From JAGXLC01 sp964585385 (lineage in GTDB: Bacteria > Bacteroidota > Bacteroidia > Bacteroidales > UBA12077), in contig CAZPDP010000008.1 of assembly GCA_964585385.1 (NCBI GenBank), positions 1-64,000 of the forward strand: a DNA stretch of 64,000 bases. The letters run 5' to 3'. This document shows, one piece after another, positions 50,625 through 59,909 of the stretch. Position numbers and translations under genes: made by a program. A model generated the notes under the pieces. That model did no database searches and was not told where the DNA came from. It saw nothing but the letters and a program-made list of their open reading frames with translations. Every line of letters starts with the position of its first letter. Position 1 is the stretch's first letter.

Positions 50625-51965
50625 ATGAAGAATATTCTTGTGCTGGGAGCAGGTTTATCATCCTCCAGTCTGATAAAATATTTACTCGACAATTCAAAAG
50701 AATACGGTTGGAAAGTTGTTCTCGGAGATATTTCGAAGGACCTTGCCGACAGGAAAATTGACAACCATGAAAACGGAGAAGCACTCAAATTCGATGTTTT
50801 CAATGAAGAACAGCGAAAAGAAAAAATAAAGCAGGCCGATGTTGTGATCTCTATGCTGCCCGCCCGCATGCATTACTGGGTGGCAAAAGATTGTGTGGAT
50901 TTAGAAACCCATATGGTCACGGCTTCTTATGTTTCAGAAGATATTAAGGACCTGGATTCGAAAGCAAAAGAAAAGGGCGTATTGCTGCTGAATGAAATGG
51001 GAGTTGATCCGGGCATAGACCACATGTCTGCTATGCAGGTAATTGATAAAATCAGGGATACCGGGGGTGTGCTTAAAGCTTTTGAGTCTTCGACCGGTGG
51101 ACTGGTTGCTCCTGAATATGATGACAATCCATGGGGATATAAATTTACATGGAATCCCCGGAATGTTGTTGTTGCAGGCCAGGGCGTTTCCCAATTCCTG
51201 CACAACGGCAATATTAAATACATACCTTACCATAAGCTTTTTATCAGAACAGAAACCATTACCATTGATGAGGTAGGTGAATTTGAAATTTACCCCAACC
51301 GTGATTCATTAAAATATATTGACATTTATGGCCTTGAAGGTCTGGAAACTATGTTCCGTGGAACCATGAGAAGACCCGGGTATTCGCAGGCATGGAATGT
51401 TTTCGTTCAACTGGGTATGACAGAGGACACTTACACAGTGCATAATTCTGAAAACCTGACATACCGTCAGTTTGTTGATGCCTACTTGCCTTATGAAAAG
51501 GGTGTTGATGTAGAACAAAAACTGGTCAGGTACCTGGGTGTTAACGAAGACGGCGATATCATGCATAAGCTGAAATGGCTGGGTATATTTGAGGACAAGA
51601 AAATTGGAATAAAAGATGCGACTCCGGCCCAAATTCTTCAGAAGCTGATCGAGCCTAAATGGAAAATGAGACCGGAAGATAAGGATATGATAGTCATGAT
51701 TCACTTGTTTGACTATGAAAAGGATAACGAAAGAAGAAGGATCAAATCCTCCCTTGTATTTACCGGCAAAGATACTGTTCATACAGCCATGTCAATTACC
51801 GTAGGAGTTCCGGTAGCTATTGCAACAAAGCTTCTCTTAACAGGAGATGTCAAACTCACTGGTGTACAGAGACCTCTGAAAAAAGAACTCTATGATCCCA
51901 TAATGGAAGAATTGGCAGAATACGGGATACAGTTTAAAGAAGAAGATGTGAGAATTGATATTTAG
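50625..51965 (+). CDS. Saccharopine dehydrogenase-like protein, paralog 2
   Basis: Same family, same length (446 residues) and same motif order as the gene at 42418-43758: GAGLSSSSLIKYLL at the N-terminus, LNEMGVDPGIDHMSA, the NRDSLKYIDIYGLE segment and MFRGTMRRPGYSQAW. Clear sequence similarity shows paralogy. The reaction is probably reductive or oxidative amino acid-keto acid chemistry with NAD(P)H, but no lysine pathway partner is nearby. The stop codon overlaps that of the convergent TrmN6-like gene. Confidence 0.88.
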   Translation: MKNILVLGAGLSSSSLIKYLLDNSKEYGWKVVLGDISKDLADRKIDNHENGEALKFDVFNEEQRKEKIKQADVVISMLPARMHYWVAKDCVDLETHMVTASYVSEDIKDLDSKAKEKGVLLLNEMGVDPGIDHMSAMQVIDKIRDTGGVLKAFESSTGGLVAPEYDDNPWGYKFTWNPRNVVVAGQGVSQFLHNGNIKYIPYHKLFIRTETITIDEVGEFEIYPNRDSLKYIDIYGLEGLETMFRGTMRRPGYSQAWNVFVQLGMTEDTYTVHNSENLTYRQFVDAYLPYEKGVDVEQKLVRYLGVNEDGDIMHKLKWLGIFEDKKIGIKDATPAQILQKLIEPKWKMRPEDKDMIVMIHLFDYEKDNERRRIKSSLVFTGKDTVHTAMSITVGVPVAIATKLLLTGDVKLTGVQRPLKKELYDPIMEELAEYGIQFKEEDVRIDI

Positions 51966-52669
51966 AAATTTAAATAGAATTCTTTTGTAAGCTCTTTATA
52001 TTCTTTTGAATAGTGATGCCGCTTATTGTTTTCTATTACAAGATAGTCTTCGTTAAGCGGTTTCTTTTTGAATGTGAATTCTAACATAAGCCGTTTGGGT
52101 TCCTTATTCGGTGTAGGTTTTACAAATGTCTTCCTGGAACAATACAATCCCTTTTTTTGGGCAGCTTCAAGGAACATTTTTCCTTCAACATAAGGAAGTA
52201 TAATACTCAACTTACCATCTTTTTTTAGCAATCTAAGAACTGCAGATAACAACTGGTCCTGGCTTAATGTCTGAGTGTGCCTGGCCTGGGTTTTATTGAT
52301 GTCTGGATTCTCCTTTGAGTTGATAAAATAGGGCGGATTCGTGATAATCAAATCATATTTTTTTCCTGGCTTAAAGTCCTGCACAGGTTGATGGTAGATC
52401 TTAATTCTTTTTGACCATGGGGAACGCTGAACGTTTTCTTTAGCCTGTTTAGAGGCATTTATTTCTGACTCAACAGCATCAACATGAGCATGGCTGCGCT
52501 GGGCCAGCATAAGGGCAATGAGTCCGGTTCCTGTACCTATATCAAGAATGGTCTGCTCATCCGAAAGATTCACCCAGGCCCCGAGCAAAACCCCATCTGT
52601 CCCCACCTTCATGGCGCATTTGTCCTGTAGTATCCTGAATTGTTTGAATTGAAAGTAGTTATTGGCCAA
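51962..52669 (-). CDS. trmN6: tRNA1(Val) A37 N6-methyltransferase-like protein
   Basis: A SAM-dependent methyltransferase with the motif I LDIGTGTGLIALMLAQ, the catalytic NPPY (TNPPYFINS) of N6-adenine methyltransferases and the family opening NYFQFKQFRILQDKCAMKVGTDGVLLGAW. This matches the TrmN6/YfiC group, which modifies adenine 37 of tRNA-Val. No ATG lies upstream of the conserved start. The TTG at 52669, giving MANNYFQFKQF, fits the family N-terminus best; a second TTG at 52687 is six codons upstream. Length from 52669 is 235 residues. It converges on the saccharopine-type gene with overlapping stops. Confidence 0.85.
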   Translation of the reverse strand: MANNYFQFKQFRILQDKCAMKVGTDGVLLGAWVNLSDEQTILDIGTGTGLIALMLAQRSHAHVDAVESEINASKQAKENVQRSPWSKRIKIYHQPVQDFKPGKKYDLIITNPPYFINSKENPDINKTQARHTQTLSQDQLLSAVLRLLKKDGKLSIILPYVEGKMFLEAAQKKGLYCSRKTFVKPTPNKEPKRLMLEFTFKKKPLNEDYLVIENNKRHHYSKEYKELTKEFYLNF

Positions 52670-52807
52670 AATTCTGTTTTCCTGCAAATTTATAAAATAT
52701 GCCAGGAGTTAGGTTTTGTTTCTGACTACATAATTTTAAACTTTATGATTTTATAACTGTCATATTTTCCCGGAAATATTATTTTTACCTAAACTAAAAT
52801 CCATAGT

Positions 52808-54688
52808 ATGAAACGATATCTAATACTGCTGGCATTATTGACAGTATCAGCGAGTCTCTCCGCACAAAAGAACAATCTTTTTGTACCGAAAGAATTGCAG
52901 GAAGCTTATAAAAACAAAACCCGTTCTTATACAGGAGAACCTGGTATGAATTATTTTCAAAACCGGTCTGATTATGAAATAAAAGCAGATTTTGACCCCG
53001 GGACCGGCTTAATAAAAGGGAGTGAAAAAATAACTTACACAAACAATAGTCCGGATACCCTGAATTATATTGTTATCAGACTACACATGAATTTTTTCAA
53101 GAGAGGTATTGAGCGGGATTTTTCAATACCTGCTTTTGACTTGCATGATGGGGTTAATATCAAGAATTTTACTATTGACGGGAAGCATCTCAATACAAAA
53201 GATGGACCCCAGTTGCGCCGTGACATGGGAACTGTTCAGATGGTTCAGTTACAGGATCCGATAGCCCCCGGAAGCAAGGCTTCCTTATCAATCGACTGGG
53301 AAACACAGTTGCCTCAGAAAGTAGCCATCAGAATGGGACAATATGGACAAAACAACTGGTTTGTGGCTTACTGGTATCCACAGATTTCCGTTTATGACGA
53401 TATTTCAGGGTGGGACACCCACCTTTTTACCGGTTCTGCCGAATTTTACAACGATTTTTCTGATTTTGACGTGACTATCACCGTTCCCAGTGATTACACA
53501 GTTTGGGCTACAGGTATCCTGCAGGAGCCAGAAGAGCATTTTCAGCCAGAAATCTATGACCGATTTAAGGAGGCCCATGAGACGGATTCGGTAGTACATA
53601 TTATTACCAAAGAGGATTTAGAGAATCAAGCCGTTTTGAAAAATAGTACCTCCTGGAATTTTAAAGCTGAACATGTACCGGATTTTGCATTTGCCACAAG
53701 CTCTGGTTACCTGTGGGATGGCACAAGCATTTCACTGGACAGTACAAAAGATGAGAGAGTATTTGTGAACGCAGCCTACAAAAAGGATTCAAAAGATTTT
53801 CATAAAGTGGCAGGTCTGGGACGTGAAATAATCAGGTTGTTCTCACAAAAAATCATGCAGGCTGATTTTCCATACCCTAAACTTACAGCCTTTAACGGCA
53901 GGGGAGGAATGGAGTTCCCTATGATGATTAATGACGGGGATGTTTCCAGCCATGCAGGTACGGTTCATCTGACTGCTCATGAGATTGGACATAATTATTT
54001 CCCGTTTTACGTGATGACTAATGAATCTTACTACGCCTTTATGGATGAGGGTCTGGTCTCATTTCTGCCAAGAGAAGTGGAAAATTATATGCTTGAAGAT
54101 TATAATTCGTTTGATGAACTTATAGCAGGTTACGAAAGCGCTGCAGGGTCAATGAAAGAAATACCCCTCATGGTGAAAAGTTATATGATTAGTGATTATT
54201 CGGCATACCGCACTCATGCCTATACCCGGCCGGGTACTGCGTTTTACCTGTTAAAAAATATGCTGGGGGAGAAAGATTTCAATAAAGCCCTGAAAGCTTA
54301 TATTGAACGCTGGAAGTGGAAACATCCTACACCTTACGATTTCTTTTTTACCTTCGAGGATGTGCTTGAAAGGGATTTGAGCTGGTTCTGGAAACCCTGG
54401 TTCTTTGAATTCGGGTATCCTGATCTGGCCATTAAAGAGATAAATCATTCCGGCAATCAATATAAAGTTGTAGTGGAGAAAGTCGGAAATATGCCTGTTC
54501 CAGTCAAATTAAAGATCCATTATGAAAACGGGAATGCAAAACTCATTGAGAAAAAAGCAACTGTATGGAAAGAAGGAAATGCGGAATATACGGTCACTTT
54601 TGAGCTTGACAGGGAATTGGAGAAAGTTGAATTGGGAAGCGGTACTATTCCGGATATTGATAGAGAGAATAATATATACGAAAAATAA
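52808..54688 (+). CDS. Exported M1 family metallopeptidase
   Basis: A zinc aminopeptidase-type enzyme of 626 residues with a signal peptide (ending near SLSA). The zinc motif HEIGH (His391, Glu392, His395) is followed at the family spacing by Glu414 (AFMDEG), so the HExxHx18E signature is complete. The substrate-binding motif, usually GxMEN, is present as GRGGMEFPMM, a common variant in Bacteroidota. N-terminal beta domain about 40-270, catalytic domain about 280-520, then a beta-rich C-terminus (about 530-615). It probably trims peptides in the periplasm. It is transcribed alone and followed by a terminator. Confidence 0.92.
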   Translation: MKRYLILLALLTVSASLSAQKNNLFVPKELQEAYKNKTRSYTGEPGMNYFQNRSDYEIKADFDPGTGLIKGSEKITYTNNSPDTLNYIVIRLHMNFFKRGIERDFSIPAFDLHDGVNIKNFTIDGKHLNTKDGPQLRRDMGTVQMVQLQDPIAPGSKASLSIDWETQLPQKVAIRMGQYGQNNWFVAYWYPQISVYDDISGWDTHLFTGSAEFYNDFSDFDVTITVPSDYTVWATGILQEPEEHFQPEIYDRFKEAHETDSVVHIITKEDLENQAVLKNSTSWNFKAEHVPDFAFATSSGYLWDGTSISLDSTKDERVFVNAAYKKDSKDFHKVAGLGREIIRLFSQKIMQADFPYPKLTAFNGRGGMEFPMMINDGDVSSHAGTVHLTAHEIGHNYFPFYVMTNESYYAFMDEGLVSFLPREVENYMLEDYNSFDELIAGYESAAGSMKEIPLMVKSYMISDYSAYRTHAYTRPGTAFYLLKNMLGEKDFNKALKAYIERWKWKHPTPYDFFFTFEDVLERDLSWFWKPWFFEFGYPDLAIKEINHSGNQYKVVVEKVGNMPVPVKLKIHYENGNAKLIEKKATVWKEGNAEYTVTFELDRELEKVELGSGTIPDIDRENNIYEK

Positions 54689-54714
54689 ATTCTTTAAAGG
54701 TTGATAAATGGATG

Positions 54715-54748
54715 CATCCGGTACTTTTCGAAGAGCCGGATGTTTTTT
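54715..54748 (+). terminator. Terminator of the M1 peptidase gene
   Basis: CATCCGG (54715-54721) pairs with CCGGATG (54736-54742), followed by TTTTTT. It lies 26 bases after the stop. Confidence 0.85.
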
Positions 54749-54755
54749 ATTAAGA

Positions 54756-55118
54756 TCAGAAAACAGAAATAACCAGAATACCAATTAATCCAGCTAATTT
54801 GACATTGTTTACGATGAACAGGGAGGTATTATCACAGAATTTCTTATTTGTTTTGGTATAATATTCCCAGGACCGGAAAATATGGGTTCCTGCACCGATC
54901 AGTAAAAACAAATAAAATACAGACTCCGGTACATAATGAAGAGCCGGAAGAGAAAAGATGATTGCTATGGCTGTAACAATATCAAGACTAAGCAACAACA
55001 CGTTTTTTCGTGTAAGCCACTTTGAAGTATTCTTTTTAATTATGATGGCTCCGGCCAGCAAGGCAATTGCTTCTCCGAAAAGAATTCCACAAATAATCAC
55101 TGTAACAGTAACAAGCAT
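54756..55118 (-). CDS. Small integral membrane protein of unknown function
   Basis: Unrecognised protein of 120 residues with about four hydrophobic segments (1-26, 40-58, 64-80 and 103-119) and a short polar loop between the third and fourth (SWEYYTKTNKKFCDN). No signal peptide cleavage site and no known motif. It stands alone between a convergent peptidase gene and the DUF2400 gene, whose stop is 141 bp away on the same strand. Confidence 0.6.
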   Translation of the reverse strand: MLVTVTVIICGILFGEAIALLAGAIIIKKNTSKWLTRKNVLLLSLDIVTAIAIIFSLPALHYVPESVFYLFLLIGAGTHIFRSWEYYTKTNKKFCDNTSLFIVNNVKLAGLIGILVISVF

Positions 55119-55259
55119 TCAAAGAATGGTTAAGATGTAAAGATATATTGCTGAATTAATTATTTCATTTTCACATACCTTTACAAACCTAACCATTAAT
55201 AATGTAATTTCCCAATTAATACGCAGTATTGCTTAAATTCTAACAGGTGAGGCCTTTAA

Positions 55260-56039
55260 TTACCAGAATTTCTCAAACACTCCAAGCCCAAATAAAGCAA
55301 AATCATATTTTACAGGGTCTTCCGGGTCGAAATGCCTGAGTTTTTCAGTGAGTTCTTCCACTGCCTGCCAGTCGTTTTGCTTTCTTTTCAGCAATCCGAG
55401 TTTCCGGGCAACATTTCCACTGTGTATATCAAGAGGGATATAGAGGTCTTTCATGGAAATCTTTGTCCACAAGCCAAAGTCGATCCCTTTGGGGTCTCTT
55501 CTGACCATCCACCTCAGGAACATATTTAAGCGCTTGGCCGAAGATTTTTTAGAAATGTCTGCTACATGTTTTTGGGTTCTTGAAGGGTAGGGGATTTCAA
55601 AAAATATTTGGCGGAACGTTCTGAGAGATTCCTTTATATCTCCGGTTTTCAGATATGTGGTTTCAAATATTTGTTTCAGTCCTCCGTAACTTTGATATAT
55701 ATTTTTCAGCGATTTTAGAAAATATATGCAATCTTCACCGTTGAATGTCCGGTGTTTAAAATCGGAGAATTTTTCGAGTTCTTCTTCCCCGGCACTGATA
55801 ATAAATTCATAGGGTGTGTTACCCATGGTGTCGAGCAAACGGTTCATGTTTGAAATGATAGTCCTTCTTTGTCCCCAGGAAATGGTGGCTGCCAGGAACC
55901 CGGATATTTCAATGTCTCTCGGGTCTTCAAATAATTTGGGAATCTGAATCGGATCGGATTCAATAAATTTTTCGTTGTTATATTCAATGAATTTTCTGTC
56001 TAAAAATTCTTTAAGTTCTTTTTGATTTATTGTATTCAA
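55260..56039 (-). CDS. DUF2400 / TIGR02757 family protein
   Basis: A 259-residue soluble helical protein. The wording DPRDIEISGFLAATISWGQRRTIISNMNRLLD near the N-terminus and KRLNMFLRWMVRRDPKGIDFGLW toward the C-terminus mark it as TIGR02757, a family common in Bacteroidota and some other phyla. Residues DIHSGNVARKLGLL recall helix-hairpin-helix DNA-binding proteins, so a role with DNA is possible but not established. It follows the LolD-type gene by 27 bp on the same strand. Confidence 0.85.
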   Translation of the reverse strand: MNTINQKELKEFLDRKFIEYNNEKFIESDPIQIPKLFEDPRDIEISGFLAATISWGQRRTIISNMNRLLDTMGNTPYEFIISAGEEELEKFSDFKHRTFNGEDCIYFLKSLKNIYQSYGGLKQIFETTYLKTGDIKESLRTFRQIFFEIPYPSRTQKHVADISKKSSAKRLNMFLRWMVRRDPKGIDFGLWTKISMKDLYIPLDIHSGNVARKLGLLKRKQNDWQAVEELTEKLRHFDPEDPVKYDFALFGLGVFEKFW

Positions 56040-56066
56040 ATCGGCTCCTTGAAAAATTACCGGAAG

Positions 56067-56717
56067 TTAAACAAACATCCCATCCTTCAGAGTAAGCTTT
56101 CGGTCTGCTTTATCTGCCAGTTCATTATCATGGGTAACGATAACGATTGAAGGATTGTATTTATCGCGAAGAGAAAAGAACAGGTTATGAAGTTCTTCTT
56201 TGTTTTGTGTATCGAGGTTTCCCGAAGGTTCGTCTGCAAAAATAACATCCGGATCATTGATTAAAGCCCTTGCCACTGCTACTCTTTGTTGCTCACCTCC
56301 GGAAAGTTCATTGGGTTTATGATCCAATCTGTCTGCCAATTTCAGGAAACTTAGTATTTCTTTGGCTTTTTCTTCTGCTTCTTTTTTTGATTTTTTGGCT
56401 ATAAATGCGGGGATGCAAACATTCTCCAATGCCGTGAATTCAGGTAAAAGGTGGTGAAACTGGAAAACAAAGCCAATCTGCTTATTTCTGAAGTCGGATA
56501 AATGCTTCTCTTTTAAAGTGCTGAGATTTGTGCCGTTGAATGTGATGGTGCCGCTGTCGGGCTTGCTTAAGGTACCGATAATTTGCAGAAGGGTCGTTTT
56601 CCCTGCACCGCTAGGTCCCACAATTGAAATAATTTCACCGTCTTGTATTTTAAGGTCTATTCCTTTCAGCACTTGTAAGGAGCCAAAAGATTTATTGATT
56701 TGGCTTGCTTCGATCAT
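56067..56717 (-). CDS. lolD: ABC transporter ATPase, LolD/MacB type
   Basis: The ATP-binding subunit of an ABC system, 216 residues. Walker A GPSGAGKTT (34-42), signature LSGGEQQRVAVARAL, Walker B VIFADEPSGNLD and the LolD/FtsE-like insertion order are present. Members of this group power lipoprotein release (LolCDE) or other type VII ABC systems. No permease gene is adjacent, as is common for LolD in Bacteroidota, so the partner must be elsewhere. MacB-type or FtsE-like assignment cannot be excluded. Confidence 0.85.
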   Translation of the reverse strand: MIEASQINKSFGSLQVLKGIDLKIQDGEIISIVGPSGAGKTTLLQIIGTLSKPDSGTITFNGTNLSTLKEKHLSDFRNKQIGFVFQFHHLLPEFTALENVCIPAFIAKKSKKEAEEKAKEILSFLKLADRLDHKPNELSGGEQQRVAVARALINDPDVIFADEPSGNLDTQNKEELHNLFFSLRDKYNPSIVIVTHDNELADKADRKLTLKDGMFV

Positions 56718-56782
56718 ATTGTTTGCGTTTATCCAAAATTAGAAAGGATAAAAATAATAAAGATTCGAACGTAACGGCAAAA

Positions 56783-59257
56783 TTATCCTGATTTTTTAAG
56801 TAAGTATTTGTAATCCAGGTAATAGGATATTTTAATCGAAAAACTGTTTTGTACTGCATTAGAATTCAGCGTATTTTCCATGTTTTCAAAAAAACCGTAA
56901 AAATTGTTGTCCGATATATCTTCACTTTCATAAATACTATTTTTCCAGACTATATTCAGAAAACTACCCGGAGCAAAATTCCACGAATACATCAAGTCTA
57001 TATTGAACACATTGAAATTGAAGTCTTCGTTTTGCTCATAAGCAGGATTATCAGTTAAATCTCCATTATCTTCGAGTGTAAAGTATTTGTCATAATCTAT
57101 TTGCGACCAGTAATGCCTTAAATTCAAACTTATCCAGGATTTGTTATTAAAAATGAATGAGCTGTTTATGCTATTGGTATATGTGATCTTGTCTCTTCTG
57201 CCGAATACAATACTATCCCGGGCAGGAGTAAAATCTGTTACATAGCCTCTTTGATTGGCGTGTTTGTCATATTCAAACTTATAATTAATATTGAATTTGT
57301 TACCCACTCTGAAACGCGGCCCGATTTCATAGAAATACCCTTTGCCGTCTCCGGACCTGATTCCGCCCTTCAGATCAATCGCTAGAGGTTTTCTGTAGTC
57401 GCTGGAAACCCAGGTGTTGATGTAAAAGAATTCAGGTCTGTTGAATACTGCACCTTCCACCCGGGGTTCAAAGAAGTCCTTCATTTTTACCGGCCTGTAT
57501 TTCGACCACATACCAAAGGATAAATAATTTTTCAATGTGGCGTGATAACTGGTCACAATGTTGAATTCAGAAAATTTCCGGGGTTTGTAGAGGCTATTGT
57601 ATTCCATGCTTACCCGGCCTCTCCAGTTCAGAAAATAACCATTGGGTTCATATTCACCATACCGGAAAGTCATCTGATGCCTTAACTCATTATTTCTTCG
57701 CATGTACCCAAGTGCATTATGCGTGTAATTGTCAGTCATGAGTTTTAACCTGTAATTGAATTTGAAATTTCCACTCACTTTACCCAGTCGTGTATCAATA
57801 GCCTGGCCGGTTATGAGATCGCCTGAGGCCGAATCTTTTTTCATGCTATATCCTGCATCACCCCAAAATGCCAGGAAATTACCCCGGTCGGATATTTTGT
57901 ATGCAGTTCCGATTACATCCTCAAGTTGCCCTGTAGAAGGCTGATAGTAGTTTGTGTTGATAAGGTTGATATAAGAGTTTTGGCCGAAATTTTTATCCGC
58001 TACCACGATATTGTAGTTTGTAAATGGCTGGGTAAGAATTTCTCTTGTATTCCCCAGGGAATCTTTTACTGTGGCATAAGTATTCCGTGTTTCAGCATTG
58101 AAAAATCCTAATCCCAGCCCCTTATGTGTTCTGCCTGAGAGTTTGGTGGCATTAATCAATGAGGCTTCATCGGGGTTATCCATAATTTTTTCCTCCTGCT
58201 TCAGTTTATCATACACTTCATTATACCCGGATGGTTCATCGCCTACTCTCCGCGAATAAAAGAGCCCTGCTTTGTTGAATAGTTCAGTTCCTTCTGTAAA
58301 AAATGGTCGCTTTTCTGAATATTTGACTTCGTATGGAGAGAGGTTCAATACTGTATTATCTGATTTTTTCTGACCGAAATCCGGGACAAGAATCATGTCA
58401 AGGGTAAAGCTCTCATTGATCCCGTATTTTAAATCCATTCCTGCAGAATAGGAATAGTCTGTATTGCCTTTTTGCGGATAGACATAACCTGAAACATAAG
58501 GGAATAGTGATAAACGGAAAGGCGCCCTGATGTCATAAATATTTACCAGTTCACCGTACTGGCTGCCTTGGTTGTCCTTGGTTCTATCCACAAAGTTCCA
58601 GCTGGAGATTTGCCGGTTTCTTCTTACCAGTCTCCATAAATTTATGCTCCACTTCTGGACTTTTTGTGTTGAAAACCGGATGGCGTCATAAGGTATCTTC
58701 ATTTCTACCACCCAACCGGAATCTACAATGCTGACTTTGCTTTGCCACACCGCATCCCAGGCCCTGTCATAATTGCCCGGCGAGATCTTTACATCGCTCT
58801 GGACATTGGCTGAGGTGACTTCAAAACGGAATATATTTTTCCCATCGTTGTATGGATTCAGAGTAACCCAGAATTTGTCTGCATTGGCATTTCCATCATC
58901 TCGTTTGCTAAGTCCCTGAATTATGCTGTCGGGAGCATCTTTCAGGAAAACTCCGAAATATACAGCCTTGTTATTATATACAGCTTTTACTTCAGTTTTG
59001 TATTTCGAACTGTCTCCTATGGAAGGAGAATAAGTGAGAAAATCTTTGGCAACAGGTACACCTTGCCACTGGGCCTCCTGAAGCTTTCCGTCAACTTTGA
59101 TGTTTCCTTCTATTTTTACTGCCTCAAGCTGTTTTTTCGAATGGGTTGTATCCGAAGTGAACCATTTCTTTATACCACTGATAGTTGTACCGTATGATAA
59201 TCCTGAAAATATTGAAATAGAAAAAAATATAATTACCAGCAAACTTAGTTTCTTCAT
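56783..59257 (-). CDS. DUF5916 outer-membrane protein with CBM9-like domain
   Basis: An 824-residue exported protein. After a signal peptide (ending near SYG) comes a CBM9-like beta-sandwich (about 45-235: IKVDGKLQEAQW, VYFGVFLKDAP, FWVTLNPYNDGKNIFRFEVTSANVQSD, WVVEMKIPYDAIRF). The rest (about 240-824) is beta-strand-rich, with a YSEKRPFFTEGTELF segment typical of DUF5916, and probably forms an outer-membrane barrel. Function is not known for the family; it may bind sugars or be part of a surface process. No partner genes are adjacent. Confidence 0.85.
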   Translation of the reverse strand: MKKLSLLVIIFFSISIFSGLSYGTTISGIKKWFTSDTTHSKKQLEAVKIEGNIKVDGKLQEAQWQGVPVAKDFLTYSPSIGDSSKYKTEVKAVYNNKAVYFGVFLKDAPDSIIQGLSKRDDGNANADKFWVTLNPYNDGKNIFRFEVTSANVQSDVKISPGNYDRAWDAVWQSKVSIVDSGWVVEMKIPYDAIRFSTQKVQKWSINLWRLVRRNRQISSWNFVDRTKDNQGSQYGELVNIYDIRAPFRLSLFPYVSGYVYPQKGNTDYSYSAGMDLKYGINESFTLDMILVPDFGQKKSDNTVLNLSPYEVKYSEKRPFFTEGTELFNKAGLFYSRRVGDEPSGYNEVYDKLKQEEKIMDNPDEASLINATKLSGRTHKGLGLGFFNAETRNTYATVKDSLGNTREILTQPFTNYNIVVADKNFGQNSYINLINTNYYQPSTGQLEDVIGTAYKISDRGNFLAFWGDAGYSMKKDSASGDLITGQAIDTRLGKVSGNFKFNYRLKLMTDNYTHNALGYMRRNNELRHQMTFRYGEYEPNGYFLNWRGRVSMEYNSLYKPRKFSEFNIVTSYHATLKNYLSFGMWSKYRPVKMKDFFEPRVEGAVFNRPEFFYINTWVSSDYRKPLAIDLKGGIRSGDGKGYFYEIGPRFRVGNKFNINYKFEYDKHANQRGYVTDFTPARDSIVFGRRDKITYTNSINSSFIFNNKSWISLNLRHYWSQIDYDKYFTLEDNGDLTDNPAYEQNEDFNFNVFNIDLMYSWNFAPGSFLNIVWKNSIYESEDISDNNFYGFFENMENTLNSNAVQNSFSIKISYYLDYKYLLKKSG

Positions 59258-59909
59258 AACTCCGCAATATCATTTTTAAATTAACCATTTGTACTTTATT
59301 TTTTTCAGGCATCTGCGCCATAGATGTTAATTGCTAAAGTACACTTCAAAGCCGTTTTAAACTTATTATTACCCAAATTGAACGATTTTCGCTCACTGCC
59401 TGCTCCGTACACGAAGTGTCGGGGACAAAGAAATTGTAAGGTTTTCACCTTCCCGACACTCCGCGTACGGGACAGGCTACAGTTCGGTGAAAAACCGACA
59501 GTTTCTAAGTCGTCCGGCAGCTGCCTGATAATTAAACCGCTTTTTTACTATCCCGAAAAAATCGGGAAACCGCTCAACTTAGGTATTATCTGTTAAAAGG
59601 GGAATTAATGTGAAATGCAGTCCAGCAATAGATAAATTTGAATTTAACTCTATCCAATCTAACTATTAGTCAGACTTCATCTCTTCATGTAAAATAAAAC
59701 CCATATAACAAATCAGAAGGTAAAAGAACGACCAGTATTTATGAGACGCGAAATTAAACATTGGGTTTAACTAAACGTCCGAATTATTTTGCTGTTTTAA
59801 AGGATTGAAAAAATCGAAGAATTCATATATTTGGCAAAAATTTAAATATAAACTGCAAAATTGGATCTTTAAAAGGTTTTGAACCTCTCTTATTAATTTG
59901 TTTTTAACC
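59258..59909. other. 650-bp spacer holding repeat copy B
   Basis: The largest gene-free gap of the window. Repeat copy B fills 59364-59590. The segments 59258-59363 and 59591-59909 have no recognisable gene. A TTAATTTG sequence at 59893-59900, one base off TAnnTTTG, lies just before the exchanger gene. Confidence 0.6.
59364..59590 (-). repeat. MITE-like dispersed repeat, copy B (with insertion)
   Basis: On the minus strand it reads like copy A (12854-12993): the same ends (CCTAAGTTGAGCGG and TCAATTTGGGTA), the same GTGTCGGGAAGG...CCCCGACAC hairpin and the same GGCAGG segment. It is 227 bases long because about 85 extra bases lie after the first 17-20, including a CCCGATTTTTTCGGG palindrome and a CGGTTTTTCACCG hairpin. 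The shared flanks are nearly identical, so the insertion or deletion is recent. Confidence 0.85.
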
